NCBI RefSeq assembly: GCF_000719285.1
Contig: NZ_JOFS01000024.1
Coordinates: 1-64,000, forward strand
Source: Streptomyces bicolor
GTDB taxonomy: Bacteria > Actinomycetota > Actinomycetes > Streptomycetales > Streptomycetaceae
DNA: 64,000 nucleotides
Direction of reading: 5' to 3'
Positions 17,438 to 26,603 of the stretch are shown here, one piece after another. Under the pieces are notes generated by a model. It was not told the origin of the DNA. It worked only from the letters and a program-made list of their open reading frames with translations, and searched no databases. How positions within the stretch are numbered: position 1 is the first letter of the stretch; each line of letters begins with the position of its first letter. Both the position numbers and the translations under genes were made by a program.

Positions 17438-18301
17438 ATGAGTGTGCCGGAGAGTCAGCCCACTGTTCTCGTCCTGACCGCACTCCCCCTCGAATACGCC
17501 GCCATCCGCGCGCACGTGGAGAAGCGACGGGAGCTCGTGCACCCTGACGGAACCCGTGTCGAGAAGGGTCGACTGCCGAGTACGTCCTGGCATGTTGCCA
17601 TCGCCGAGCTGGGCATGGGCGCCGAGCGGGCCGCCGCTCTCACCACCCAGCTCATCAGCTGGCTGCATCCCGAGGCCGTGCTCTTCGTCGGAGTCGCCGG
17701 CAGCCTGAAGGACGACGTCGGGATCGGCGACGTCGTCGTGGGCACGCAGGTGTACGAGATCCACGGCGGCAAGCAGACACCCGAGGGTTTCCTGGTCCGG
17801 CCGAAGTCCCTGCCGGGCTCGCATGCGCTGGAACAGGCGGCCCGTTCCGCCGTGCGGGACATGCCCGACGTACGGGCGCACTTCATGCCGATCGCCACGG
17901 GTGACGTGGTCCTGGCGGACTCCGAGTCGAAGATCGCCCGGTTCATCCGCCGGAGCTACAACGACGCGGGCGCGATCGAGATGGAGGGCTCCGGTGCGCT
18001 CCAGGCGGCCCATCTGAACGGCCAGTTGAACGCACTGGTGATCCGGGGCATCAGCGACCGCGCCGACGCGGGCAAGAGCAGGGCGGACGCCTCGGGTTCA
18101 CAGGAACTCGCCGCCGGGCAGGCGGCCGCGGTGACGGTGGGGGTACTGCGCAAGCACCAGCCCCGCAAGGGTTCCTCCGACTCCGAGGAGGGTCCCCATC
18201 GGCGCGGTGACGGCGGAGCGACGTACGGCGGAGACCATATCGACTTCCGGGGCGGCACCTTCTACGGCCCCGTCACCGGCAAGAGCGACGGGCGACGGTA
18301 G
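17438..18301 (+). CDS. Nucleoside phosphorylase/nucleosidase-fold effector with C-terminal amyloid-like motif
   Basis: A 287-residue protein of the MTAN/PNP superfamily. Visible are VLTALPLEYAAIRAHV, the ribose/base site VLFVGVAGSLKDDVGIGDVVV, AIEMEGSGAL (metal/ribose Glu) and VIRGISDRAD (catalytic Asp). After the domain there is a linker, then GGDHIDFRGGTFYGPV near residues 264-279. This is the pattern of bacterial amyloid signalling motifs found on effectors and partner NLR proteins. The NB-ARC protein at 23722-25875 carries GGDHLDFGGGEFKGTV. Superfamily members in conflict systems are thought to cleave nucleosides or NAD-like substrates once activated. The ATG at 17438 has no Shine-Dalgarno sequence and may be leaderless. 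The end overlaps the next gene out of frame. Confidence 0.85.
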   Translation: MSVPESQPTVLVLTALPLEYAAIRAHVEKRRELVHPDGTRVEKGRLPSTSWHVAIAELGMGAERAAALTTQLISWLHPEAVLFVGVAGSLKDDVGIGDVVVGTQVYEIHGGKQTPEGFLVRPKSLPGSHALEQAARSAVRDMPDVRAHFMPIATGDVVLADSESKIARFIRRSYNDAGAIEMEGSGALQAAHLNGQLNALVIRGISDRADAGKSRADASGSQELAAGQAAAVTVGVLRKHQPRKGSSDSEEGPHRRGDGGATYGGDHIDFRGGTFYGPVTGKSDGRR

Positions 18302-20387
18302 AGGCGGCCGGGGCACCGCTCACGGCCCGGTACCGCGAGCAACCGCAACGCTCCCGCCCCGCCCGCTGGGCTTCACCGGTCGATCGGCGGACCTGGAGCG
18401 TCTACTCCCGTACCTCTCACCCGACAGGGACGACACAGCCGCACTCCCGCTCCTCATCTTCGCCGTCACGGGTATGGGCGGCATCGGGAAGACGGCGCTG
18501 GCGGTGGAGACGGCGCACCGGGCCCGTGCGCGGGGCTGGTTCCCGGGCGGGACGCTCTTCGTGGACCTGCGTGGGTATGACGACGACCCGGTCACGGCTG
18601 ATCAGGCGGTCCTGGCGCTGCTCGACGCGCTTGGGGTGCGGGACCGGGATCTGCCGCCCACGACGGATCGGCAGTACGACGCGTACCGCGCGCTTCTCGC
18701 CGAGCGGCGGGACAGGATGCTGCTGCTCCTGGACAACGCCTCGGATCCTTCCCAGTACCTGCCGCTGCTGCCCGGCACGGACCACCACCGGGTTGTCATC
18801 ACTTCCCGGGACCGTCCCGACGCGCTTCCGGTGCGCCTCATCGACCTGGAATCACTCGCCCCGGACGATTCGGTCGCCTTGGTGACCCGCGCCCTGCGCG
18901 ACACCGACGAACGCGATGAACGCCCGGGGCGCGAAACCGAGGCGCTTCGCGAACTGTCCGAGCTCTGCGGCAATTTGCCGCTGGCCCTGCAAATCGCGAC
19001 GGGAATGCTGCGCCGGCGACGACATCGGGACATCGCCTCTCTGGTGACCGAGATCCGTGACGCCGGTGACCCGACCACGGTTCTCGACCAAGGCAGCCCC
19101 GGCACGGACCTGTACGGCCGCTCGCTCGTCGTGCGTCCTGTGTTGGAGACCTCCTACCGCCGACTGCCGCCCGAGCAGGCCCGGCTGCTGCGTCTGCTCT
19201 GCGTTGCTCCGGGTGCGGAGACCGGCGCAGAGGTGATCGCCGCTCTCGCCGACCTCGGTCTGGAGGCCGCGCTGTGTCTGTTGGAGGAGTTGGCTGCCAC
19301 TCATCTGGTCACGCCGGTGCGGTGTGTCGACGGGACGGCTCCCGCCCTGCGGTGGCGGGTGCATGACCTGGTACGCGCGTACGGGGCGGGTGTGGTGGCA
19401 GGGGATGCGGCGTTGCGGGAGGAGGCGGAGGCGGCGCGGGAGCGGGTACTGGGGTTCTACTTGCGGTGGGCGAGTGCGGCTGGTGATCGTTTGCGGTGGT
19501 TGCCGGGGATGGAGGAGCCGGAGCGGTTCGGTGACCGGGGGCAGGCACTGGCGTGGCTGGACGGGGAGCGGGCGGGTCTGGTCGCGGCGGTGGGGTGGGG
19601 GCGGGAGGAGCGGTTCGCGGACACAGCGGTGCGGCTGGCCCGCTGCCTGGCGGAGTATCTTCCCTGGCGGCGGTATTTCGACGACTGGATCGCCGTCGCG
19701 GAGGCCGCACTGGACGCCGCCCACCGGGCCGGGGACCGGCTGGACGAGGCGAGCGCGTGGAACAACCTCGGCCTCGCCCTGCGGAATGCGGACCGAGCGG
19801 GGGAGGCGATCGACGCCCACACCCGCGCCCGAGACCTTTACCAGTCAACCGGAGACCGCGACCGCGAGGCCATGGCGTGGGACAACCTTGGCCTGGCCCT
19901 GCAGGAGGCGGGCCGAGCCGGGGAGGCGATCGACGCCCACACCCACGCCCGCGACCTGTTCCAGGCAACCGAAGACCGCTACAGCGGGGCCATGGCGTGG
20001 AACAACCTCGGCATCGCACTACAGGAGACGGGCCGGGCGGAGGAGGCGATCGACGCCCACACCCGCGCCCGAGACCTGTTCCGGGCAGCCGGAGATCGCC
20101 ACCGGGAGGCCATGACGTGGCATAACCTCGGCATCGTCCTGCGGACGGCGGGCCGGGGCGCGGACGCGATCGTGGCGTACGGCAAGTCCCTGGATCTCCG
20201 AAGGGAGTTCGAGGACTGGTACGGCGCGGGGCAGACCCTTTACAACCTTGCCGTAACCCGTGAGGCCGCCGACCACCACACCGAGGCGCGCGCCGCCTAC
20301 CTCGAGGCCGCCGACGCCTTCACCCTCGCCAACGCCGCCACCGAAGCCGCCCAAGCCCGCACCCGCGCCGCGGAGCTACCGAAGTAG
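18207..20387 (+). CDS. NB-ARC-TPR (NLR-like) STAND ATPase, first copy
   Basis: A 726-residue STAND protein. The GTG at 18207 lies inside the preceding gene in another frame. The first 40 residues look non-conserved. The family linker HGPVPRATATLPPRPLGFTG then leads into the NTPase domain, with P-loop GMGGIGKTALAVE near residues 89-101, Walker B LLLLLDNASDP and GLPL-type NLPLALQIATGML. A winged-helix part and about six TPRs (residues 490-720) follow; three of them repeat with a 120-bp DNA period (near 19807, 19927, 20047). No amyloid motif is encoded at its own N terminus; the motif is at the end of the upstream gene. A single extra base near 18293 could separate what was one fused protein. 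Confidence 0.85.
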   Translation: MTAERRTAETISTSGAAPSTAPSPARATGDGRGGRGTAHGPVPRATATLPPRPLGFTGRSADLERLLPYLSPDRDDTAALPLLIFAVTGMGGIGKTALAVETAHRARARGWFPGGTLFVDLRGYDDDPVTADQAVLALLDALGVRDRDLPPTTDRQYDAYRALLAERRDRMLLLLDNASDPSQYLPLLPGTDHHRVVITSRDRPDALPVRLIDLESLAPDDSVALVTRALRDTDERDERPGRETEALRELSELCGNLPLALQIATGMLRRRRHRDIASLVTEIRDAGDPTTVLDQGSPGTDLYGRSLVVRPVLETSYRRLPPEQARLLRLLCVAPGAETGAEVIAALADLGLEAALCLLEELAATHLVTPVRCVDGTAPALRWRVHDLVRAYGAGVVAGDAALREEAEAARERVLGFYLRWASAAGDRLRWLPGMEEPERFGDRGQALAWLDGERAGLVAAVGWGREERFADTAVRLARCLAEYLPWRRYFDDWIAVAEAALDAAHRAGDRLDEASAWNNLGLALRNADRAGEAIDAHTRARDLYQSTGDRDREAMAWDNLGLALQEAGRAGEAIDAHTHARDLFQATEDRYSGAMAWNNLGIALQETGRAEEAIDAHTRARDLFRAAGDRHREAMTWHNLGIVLRTAGRGADAIVAYGKSLDLRREFEDWYGAGQTLYNLAVTREAADHHTEARAAYLEAADAFTLANAATEAAQARTRAAELPK

Positions 20388-20519
20388 CTCCGCACCCTCA
20401 CGCCACCCCGCCCCCTCAATCGGCCGCACACGCATTGACCTGACTAGACCACGCGACCTACGTTCACCGGGCAGCCATCCCCGCGCCACAACGAAGTGAG
20501 CCCGCAGGAGGTCATGCCC

Positions 20520-21899
20520 GTGCGCCCCACCGCCGCCCTGATCACCACCGCCCTCGTCCTCACCGCCGCCTCCCTCACCGCATGCGGCAGCGGATCCGGC
20601 AGTGACCCGGACACCGTCAAGGTCTCCTTCAAACAGTCCACGGACAACTCCATCAAGGTGATGGACACCTACCTCGCGGACATCAAGAAGCAGTTCGAGA
20701 AGGCCAACCCCGGCAAGAAGGTCGAGTTCGTGCCCATCAAGGCCCCGGACTCGGAGTACTACACCAAGCTCCAGCAGATGCTCCGCTCCCCCAAGACCGC
20801 CCCCGACCTGGTCTACGAGGACACCTTCCTCATCAACTCGGACATCACCAGCGGGTACCTGAAGCCCCTCGACCCGTACCTCGCCAAGTGGAAGGACTGG
20901 GACCAGTTCATCGACACGGCGAAGTCTGCCGCCAAGGGCGAGGACGGCAAGACGTACGGCGTCCCGGACGGCACCGACACCCGGGGTCTGTGGTTCGGCA
21001 AGGACATCTTCAAGAAGGCCGGCCTGCCCACCGACTGGCAGCCGAAGACCTGGGAAGAAGTCCTCGACGCGGCCCGCACCATCAAACGGAAGGTCCCCGA
21101 CGTCATCCCCCTCAACGTCTACACGGGCAAGCCCGTCGGCGAAGCCGCCACCATGCAGACCTTCGAGATGCTGCTCTACGGCACGGATGGCACAGGCACG
21201 AACGGCGGCACGTCGGACCCCCTGTACGACAAGTCCGCCAAGAAGTGGATCGCCGGCAGCCAGGCCTTCAAGGACTCCCTCTCCTTCGTCGAGACCGTCT
21301 ACAAGGAGAAACTCGGCCCGGACGTCTCCGACGCCCTCGACCCGAACGTCATGACCCGCGTCCGCGGCGAGTGGCTCCCGCAGGGCAAGCTCGCCATCGC
21401 TCTCGACGGCTCCTGGCTCCCGCAGGACTGGCTCCCGGGCAGCGGCCACGAATGGCCCGAGTGGTCCGACGAGCTCGGTCTCGCCGCCATGCCCACCCAG
21501 AACGGCCAGGCCCCCGGCAAGGTGAGCATGTCCGGCGGCTGGACCTGGTCGATCCCGGCCAAGGCGGGCAACCCCGACCTGGCCTTCGAGTTCATCAAGA
21601 CGATGCAGACGAAGGCGAACGCCCAGAAGTGGTACGTCGCCAACTCCGGCATCGCGGTACGGCAGGACGTCGCGGACGACCCGGCCTACGTCGATGCCCA
21701 ACCCGGCATCAAGTTCTTCACGGATCTCGTCGCGAGCACCCACTACCGCCCCGCCTACCCGGCGTACCCGAAGGTCTCCACCGCGGTCCAGGAGGCGATG
21801 GAGGGTGTGACGACGGGTGACATGTCGGTGGACGAGGCGGCGAAGGGCTATGACGAGGAGCTGAAGTCGGCGACGGACGGCCAGGTGATCGAGCAGTGA
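20520..21899 (+). CDS. ABC transporter sugar-binding lipoprotein
   Basis: A 459-residue family 1 extracellular solute-binding protein. The GTG at 20520 has AGGAGG eight bases upstream; the ATG at 20514 is too close to it. A lipoprotein signal peptide ends at the lipobox LTAC (Cys about residue 22), so the mature protein is anchored outside the membrane. The mature part has the usual oligosaccharide-binding features (FEKANPGKKVEFVPIKAPDS; PDLVYEDTFLI; GVPDGTDTRGLWFGKDIFKKAG). It heads an operon with two permeases. No ATPase is present, so a shared MsiK-type ATPase is likely. Confidence 0.93.
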   Translation: MRPTAALITTALVLTAASLTACGSGSGSDPDTVKVSFKQSTDNSIKVMDTYLADIKKQFEKANPGKKVEFVPIKAPDSEYYTKLQQMLRSPKTAPDLVYEDTFLINSDITSGYLKPLDPYLAKWKDWDQFIDTAKSAAKGEDGKTYGVPDGTDTRGLWFGKDIFKKAGLPTDWQPKTWEEVLDAARTIKRKVPDVIPLNVYTGKPVGEAATMQTFEMLLYGTDGTGTNGGTSDPLYDKSAKKWIAGSQAFKDSLSFVETVYKEKLGPDVSDALDPNVMTRVRGEWLPQGKLAIALDGSWLPQDWLPGSGHEWPEWSDELGLAAMPTQNGQAPGKVSMSGGWTWSIPAKAGNPDLAFEFIKTMQTKANAQKWYVANSGIAVRQDVADDPAYVDAQPGIKFFTDLVASTHYRPAYPAYPKVSTAVQEAMEGVTTGDMSVDEAAKGYDEELKSATDGQVIEQ

Positions 21900-21921
21900 A
21901 CGACGGCGAGGACCAGCGCCC

Positions 21922-22878
21922 ATGACCGCCGAAGCACCGCAAGCGGCCGCGGGCCCGAGCGCCACCAAAACCCCTTCGGGCCCGCCGGCTGCACGCCGCC
22001 CGGCCCATCCGTCCGTCCCCCTGCGCCGCACCCTGGCCCGAGCCCTCCCCGTCACCCCCGCCGTAGTCCTCCTGCTCCTCTTCCTGGCCGGCCCCATCGC
22101 CTACTGCGCCTACATCGCCTTCACCGACCTCCAGCTCACCGGCCAGGCCGAGGACTCCTTCGTCGGCTTCGACAACTTCCGTACGGCGTTCGGCGACGAG
22201 GCGTTCCTCAACGCGGTCTGGCTGACCCTCGCCTTCACCGTCATCTCGGCCCTGATCGGGCAGAACACTCTCGGCCTGGGCCTGGCCATGCTGATGCAGC
22301 GCGCCTCCAAGCCCCTGCGCACGCTCACCGGCGGCATCGTCATCACGGCCTGGGTCCTGCCGGAGGTCGTCGCCGGGTTCCTGCTCTACGCCTTCTTCCG
22401 CCGCGAAGGCACCCTGAACGCCATCCTGGACTGGCTTCAACTCCCCAGCCAGAACTGGCTGTTCACGCTTCCGATCCTCGCGGTGTCGTTCGCGAACGTC
22501 TGGCGCGGCACCGCCTTCTCGATGCTGGTCTACTCGGCGGCACTCAACGAGATCCCCAAGGAGATCACGGAGGCGGCGGAGGTCGACGGCGCCGGCGGCT
22601 GGCGCCGTATGTGGCACATCACCCTCCCGATGATCCGCCGTTCCATCGGCACGAACCTCATGCTGATCACACTCCAGACCCTGTCCGTCTTCGGCCTGAT
22701 CTGGGTGATGACGAGGGGCGGCCCGGGCGGCAAGAGCCAGACACTGCCGCTGTTCATGTACGAGGAGGCGTTCCAGAAGAGCATGATCGGCTACGGCACC
22801 GCGGTCGCCCTGCTGCTCCTGGTGGTGGGCTCGTTGTTCTCGGTGGTCTATCTGCGCCTGCTGCGAACGGAGGTCTGA
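21922..22878 (+). CDS. ABC transporter permease (MalF-type)
   Basis: A 318-residue inner-membrane permease with six predicted helices and an N-terminal Pro/Ala-rich cytoplasmic tail of about 40 residues. The EAA loop that contacts the ATPase reads EIPKEITEAAEVDGAGGWRR near residue 210. It follows the binding-protein gene by 22 bases and precedes the second permease by 5 bases, in the order usual for CUT1 sugar transporters. The likely substrate class is oligo- or disaccharides, but the sugar cannot be told from sequence. Confidence 0.92.
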   Translation: MTAEAPQAAAGPSATKTPSGPPAARRPAHPSVPLRRTLARALPVTPAVVLLLLFLAGPIAYCAYIAFTDLQLTGQAEDSFVGFDNFRTAFGDEAFLNAVWLTLAFTVISALIGQNTLGLGLAMLMQRASKPLRTLTGGIVITAWVLPEVVAGFLLYAFFRREGTLNAILDWLQLPSQNWLFTLPILAVSFANVWRGTAFSMLVYSAALNEIPKEITEAAEVDGAGGWRRMWHITLPMIRRSIGTNLMLITLQTLSVFGLIWVMTRGGPGGKSQTLPLFMYEEAFQKSMIGYGTAVALLLLVVGSLFSVVYLRLLRTEV

Positions 22879-22883
22879 CGCCC

Positions 22884-23732
22884 ATGCCCCGGACATCCCG
22901 GACCCTCGCCTCCCGCAGGACCACCCACCGTCTGGCCGCCGACGCGGGCCTCCTCGTGGTGGCCGCCGCGTTCGTGCTTCCGCTGGCGTGGGTGATCCTC
23001 TCCTCCCTGGACACGCACCCGAACCTCCAGGTGAAGCTCCCGGACGGCCTCACCCTGGACAACTTCGACGCGGTCCTGACCCCGGACATCACCTTCACGC
23101 CCCTGCTCAACAGCCTGCTCCTGTGCGGCGGCGGTACGGCCCTGACCGTCGCCTGCGCCGCGCTCGCCGCCTACCCGTTGTCGCGGTTCCGGTCGCGTTT
23201 CAACCGCCCGTTCCTGCTGACGGTCCTGTTCGCGACGAGCCTGCCGATCACGGCGATCATGGTGCCGGTGTACGCCCTGTTCGTGCGGGTGAACCTGATC
23301 GACACCATGCAGGGCACGATCTTCTTCTTCGCCGCCTCTCAACTGCCGTTCGCCATCTGGCTGATGAAGAACTTCATGGACGGGGTGCCCAAGGAGCTGG
23401 AGGAGGCGGCCTGGACCGACGGGGCGTCGTCGCTCCAGTCGCTGGTGCGGATCGTGCTGCCGCTGATGGGGCCGGGGGTGGCGGTGGTGACGGTGTTCTC
23501 GTTCGTGATGATGTGGGGGAACTTCTTCGTTCCGTTCATGCTGCTGCTCACACCGGACCAGATGCCGGCGGCCGTGAGCATCAACGAGTTCTTCGGGAAC
23601 CGCGGGACCGTGGTGTACGGGCAGCTGGCGGCGTTCTCGATCATCTACTCCACGCCGGTGATTCTGCTTTATGTGCTGGTGGCTCGGCGGCTGGGTGGGG
23701 GGTTTGCGTTGGGTGGGGCGGTCAAGGGGTGA
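22884..23732 (+). CDS. ABC transporter permease (MalG-type)
   Basis: A 282-residue second permease. The ATG at 22884 has GGAGG ten bases upstream; a longer in-frame extension runs back into the first permease and is rejected. Six helices are expected, and the EAA loop reads VPKELEEAAWTDGASSLQSL near residue 175. The last 11 bases overlap the 3' end of the convergent NB-ARC gene, leaving no room for a dedicated terminator. Confidence 0.92.
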   Translation: MPRTSRTLASRRTTHRLAADAGLLVVAAAFVLPLAWVILSSLDTHPNLQVKLPDGLTLDNFDAVLTPDITFTPLLNSLLLCGGGTALTVACAALAAYPLSRFRSRFNRPFLLTVLFATSLPITAIMVPVYALFVRVNLIDTMQGTIFFFAASQLPFAIWLMKNFMDGVPKELEEAAWTDGASSLQSLVRIVLPLMGPGVAVVTVFSFVMMWGNFFVPFMLLLTPDQMPAAVSINEFFGNRGTVVYGQLAAFSIIYSTPVILLYVLVARRLGGGFALGGAVKG

Positions 23733-25875
23733 GCAAGCCGGCGGCTCGGCGCGCCTGCGCTGCCCGGTCGTCGGCGTGGGCCCAGGTGTAGACGTCGGCG
23801 GCCTGAAGCCAAAGGAATCGGGCCAGTTCGGACTCGCCCGCGCTCTCCATGACACGGGCGAAGTTGGTGAGGATCAGGCCTGCTCGGTACCAGTCCTCGG
23901 CCTCCCAGAGGATGTCGAGTGCCATGTCGTACGCCTCGATGGCCTCCTCCCTTCTGCGTGCCTTCCACAGGGTGCCGGCGATGTTGTTCCACGCCACGCC
24001 CTCCCCACGCCGGTCCCCGATCCCCTCGTACCGGTCGCGGGCACTGGCATGGGCGTCGATCGCCTCGCGCAGCCGCCCCGCCGCGTTCAGGGCGACGCCG
24101 AGGTTGTCCCATGCCTGGGCCTCCAGTTGGGCGTTCCCGGGGTCCCCGGCGTCCCCGGTGTCCCGGAACAGCTCACAGGCGCGAGTCTGGGCGTCGACGG
24201 CCTCCGCCACCCGGCCCTCCGCGTACAGGGCGACACCGAGATTGGTCCAGGTGACGGCCTCGTACGAGCTGTTTCCGGCGGCCTGAGACAGGTCACGGGC
24301 GTTCTCGAACGCCTCGATCGCCTCTGCCACCCGGCCCACGTTCCACAGCGCGCTGCCGAAGTCGGTCCAGGCGCACGCCTCGATGTAGAGGTTCCCTCCC
24401 CTGCGGGCGCCCTCGAGTCCGATCCGTGCGACGGCGATCCAGTCGTCGAAGAGCCGCCGTTCCTGCAGATACGTCGACAGGCATGAGGCCAGCGCTCCGG
24501 CTTTGACCACGAACGGTTCCTCCGCCGCCCACTGGACGGCCCCCAACAGCCCCGCCCATTCCGAGTCCAGCCAGTCCAGCGCCTCCGCCCGGGTGGCGAA
24601 CCCCTCCGGCTCCGCCAGCCCGGGCAACCACCGCAGCCGGGACTGGGCCGCGAGCGCCTCTTCCGCGTAGTACCACAGCAGCCGGTCCCGCGCCGCCTCA
24701 CCCTCCTCCGTCAGACGCGGGTCCGCCGCCACCACGCCCACCCCGTACGCTCGCACCAGGTCGTGCAGCCGCCACCGGTGGCGCCCGCTGCCTCGCTCGA
24801 CGAGATGCGCACGGTTCAGCGCCTGAAGGCCCCGCGCCGGCAGAGCACCCGCCCCGGCGAGAATGCTGACGACGTCCTCGCCCACCTCGGGACCGGGCGC
24901 GAGGGCCAGCAGGCGCAGCAGCCGGGCCTGTTCGGGCAGCAGCCTCCGGTACGACAGGTCGAAGGCGGCGCGTACGCTGCGCTCGCCGTCGTCGAGGTGG
25001 TCGAGGCGGTCACGGAACTCGGAGAGCTCGGCGGCCAGTTCGGCGACCGGCTTGTCCCGGTCCAGCACCAGCAGGGCCGCCGAGATCTGCAGGGCGAGCG
25101 GCAAGTGCCCGCAGTGAGCGGCGACTTCCTTCGCGGCCGCGGGCTCGCCGGTGACCCGGCTGTCGGCCGGATCCGCGATCCGCAGCGCACGGTCGAGAAG
25201 CTCGTACGCCTCCCCCGGCGTCAGCTCGTCCAACGCCAGTAAGCGCGCCCCCAGTTGGGGCAGTTTGTTGCGCGAGGTGACCAGCAGCCGATGCCGTACA
25301 TCACCGGGAAGCAGCGGCCGCACCTGGTCCGGCGACGAGGCGTTGTCGGCCAACACCAACACCGGCCCCCGCTCCCGCCCACGCTCGGCGAGCAGCGACC
25401 GGTACAGCGCGCCCCGCTCGTCCGCCCGCACCGGAATGCGTTCCGGCTCCGCCCCGAGGGCCCGCAGCAGCGTCTCCAGCGCCTGCTCCCCCGTGACGGG
25501 ATCGTCGTCGTACCCGTGCAGATCCAGAAAGAGCACCCCGCCCGGAAACCACCCCTTCGCGCACGCCAGATGAGCCGCCTCCACCGCGAGCGCGGTCTTG
25601 CCGACACCGCCGAGCCCGGACAGCGCGGCGACCAGCACCGGCATCGCCCGAGAACTCCGGTCGGCCGCAGCGGGGTCGAACGCGTCGAGCAGCCGCGTCA
25701 GTTCATCGCCCCGACCGGTAAAGCCGATCACGCGCGCCGGCAGCGCATCCAGGGCCGTAGGAGCGGCCGCGTACTGGTACACGCTCCCCTTCACCACGAC
25801 GGTCCCCTTGAACTCCCCTCCCCCGAAGTCAAGATGATCCCCGCCGTACCGCCCACCGCCCGCACCGACCATCAC
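23722..25875 (-). CDS. NB-ARC-TPR (NLR-like) STAND ATPase, second copy, with N-terminal amyloid-like motif
   Basis: A 717-residue STAND protein. Its N terminus carries GGDHLDFGGGEFKGTV (residues 11-26), then the linker APTALDALPARVIGFTGR. The NTPase domain has P-loop GLGGVGKTALAVEAAH near 87-102, Walker B PVLVLADNASSPDQ and LPLALQISAALLVL. A winged helix and about seven TPR units (residues 480-700; WTNLGVALYAEGRVAEAVDA and similar) follow. The motif closely matches the end of the phosphorylase-fold effector at 17438-18301, 5.5 kb away, and no effector gene adjoins this one. Signalling between the two by templated amyloid folding is the favoured inference. The protein is about the same length as its paralogue. 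Confidence 0.87.
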   Translation of the reverse strand: MMVGAGGGRYGGDHLDFGGGEFKGTVVVKGSVYQYAAAPTALDALPARVIGFTGRGDELTRLLDAFDPAAADRSSRAMPVLVAALSGLGGVGKTALAVEAAHLACAKGWFPGGVLFLDLHGYDDDPVTGEQALETLLRALGAEPERIPVRADERGALYRSLLAERGRERGPVLVLADNASSPDQVRPLLPGDVRHRLLVTSRNKLPQLGARLLALDELTPGEAYELLDRALRIADPADSRVTGEPAAAKEVAAHCGHLPLALQISAALLVLDRDKPVAELAAELSEFRDRLDHLDDGERSVRAAFDLSYRRLLPEQARLLRLLALAPGPEVGEDVVSILAGAGALPARGLQALNRAHLVERGSGRHRWRLHDLVRAYGVGVVAADPRLTEEGEAARDRLLWYYAEEALAAQSRLRWLPGLAEPEGFATRAEALDWLDSEWAGLLGAVQWAAEEPFVVKAGALASCLSTYLQERRLFDDWIAVARIGLEGARRGGNLYIEACAWTDFGSALWNVGRVAEAIEAFENARDLSQAAGNSSYEAVTWTNLGVALYAEGRVAEAVDAQTRACELFRDTGDAGDPGNAQLEAQAWDNLGVALNAAGRLREAIDAHASARDRYEGIGDRRGEGVAWNNIAGTLWKARRREEAIEAYDMALDILWEAEDWYRAGLILTNFARVMESAGESELARFLWLQAADVYTWAHADDRAAQARRAAGLLTP

Positions 25876-25976
25876 GCCGTCCCCCGTACCGCCTCCGCAC
25901 CCTCGCGCGGTAACACGGTACGCGCCGCCCCGCTACCCGGCACTCGGCTCTCGGATGCCCCTCAACTCACAGCGGA

Positions 25977-26417
25977 TCAACTCCCGGGCAGCACACCCGC
26001 CCGGAACACCTCCACCCCCACAACCCTGCGCACCCGCACCGGCTCGATCAGCAGCATCACCCGCCGCTCCCCGGGCAACAGCCACGGATACCGCTCCTCG
26101 CCGATGTACTTCTGCGCGAGCCGGTCCATCGCCCGCTCCGCCGCCTCGCCCTCCACGAACCGCACGACCCGGCCCCGGATCTCAGCCCGGTCGTACGGGT
26201 TCTCCACCTCATGGTGCGAGAGGGAAACGTTGGGATTGAGCCGCAGGTTGTCCACCTTCACGCGCCCGATCGACGTGTTGACCATGACGTACTCGTCTTC
26301 GATGTCCGCCCACATGGGCGACACCTGCGGCATCCCGTCGGGGTCCACCGTCGCCAGATGCCAGAAGTTCGGCGCGAGGAGACGTTCGCGAATATGCCCG
26401 TTGAGCTTGCCGTTCAC
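25977..26417 (-). CDS. PPOX-class flavin/F420-dependent oxidase family protein
   Basis: A 146-residue split-barrel protein of the pyridoxamine-phosphate oxidase superfamily. The sequence fits the actinobacterial F420- or FMN-binding class: NFWHLATVDPDGMPQVSPMW at the N terminus, RVKVDNLRLNPNVSLSH, and EIRGRVVRFVEGEAAER. The GTG start at 26417 leaves a short N terminus typical of the family. The cofactor and substrate cannot be fixed from sequence. It stands alone, divergent from the HTH gene. Confidence 0.85.
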   Translation of the reverse strand: MNGKLNGHIRERLLAPNFWHLATVDPDGMPQVSPMWADIEDEYVMVNTSIGRVKVDNLRLNPNVSLSHHEVENPYDRAEIRGRVVRFVEGEAAERAMDRLAQKYIGEERYPWLLPGERRVMLLIEPVRVRRVVGVEVFRAGVLPGS

Positions 26418-26603
26418 CGGCGGTCACCACCTTCCGGGCCGCCACCGTGACGACCTTGCGCCATCCTGGCCGCCGCCCCGGGCCGGTCGACAGACGATCT
26501 TCGGCCAGCGGCGAACCCGCCAGTAGCCGTAGCTTCCTACAATCCGTGATCCTGGCTGAACCGACCGTAGTCACCCCGCCCCGTTCGCCCTACGTTGTGC
26601 CCC

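Noticed and set aside
17411..18013. N-terminal extension of the small membrane protein to 18013
   Set aside because: It would run back through the whole effector gene on the other strand. The GTG at 17410 with a strong Shine-Dalgarno sequence is the better start.
19738..20160. 120-bp spaced DNA repeats resembling a repeat array
   Set aside because: They are in-frame codons for successive TPR units (AIDAHTRARDL). They are not a CRISPR or a non-coding repeat.
25977..26417. Flavin/F420 oxidase as effector of the second NLR
   Set aside because: It lacks any copy of the amyloid-like motif and looks like a housekeeping PPOX protein.
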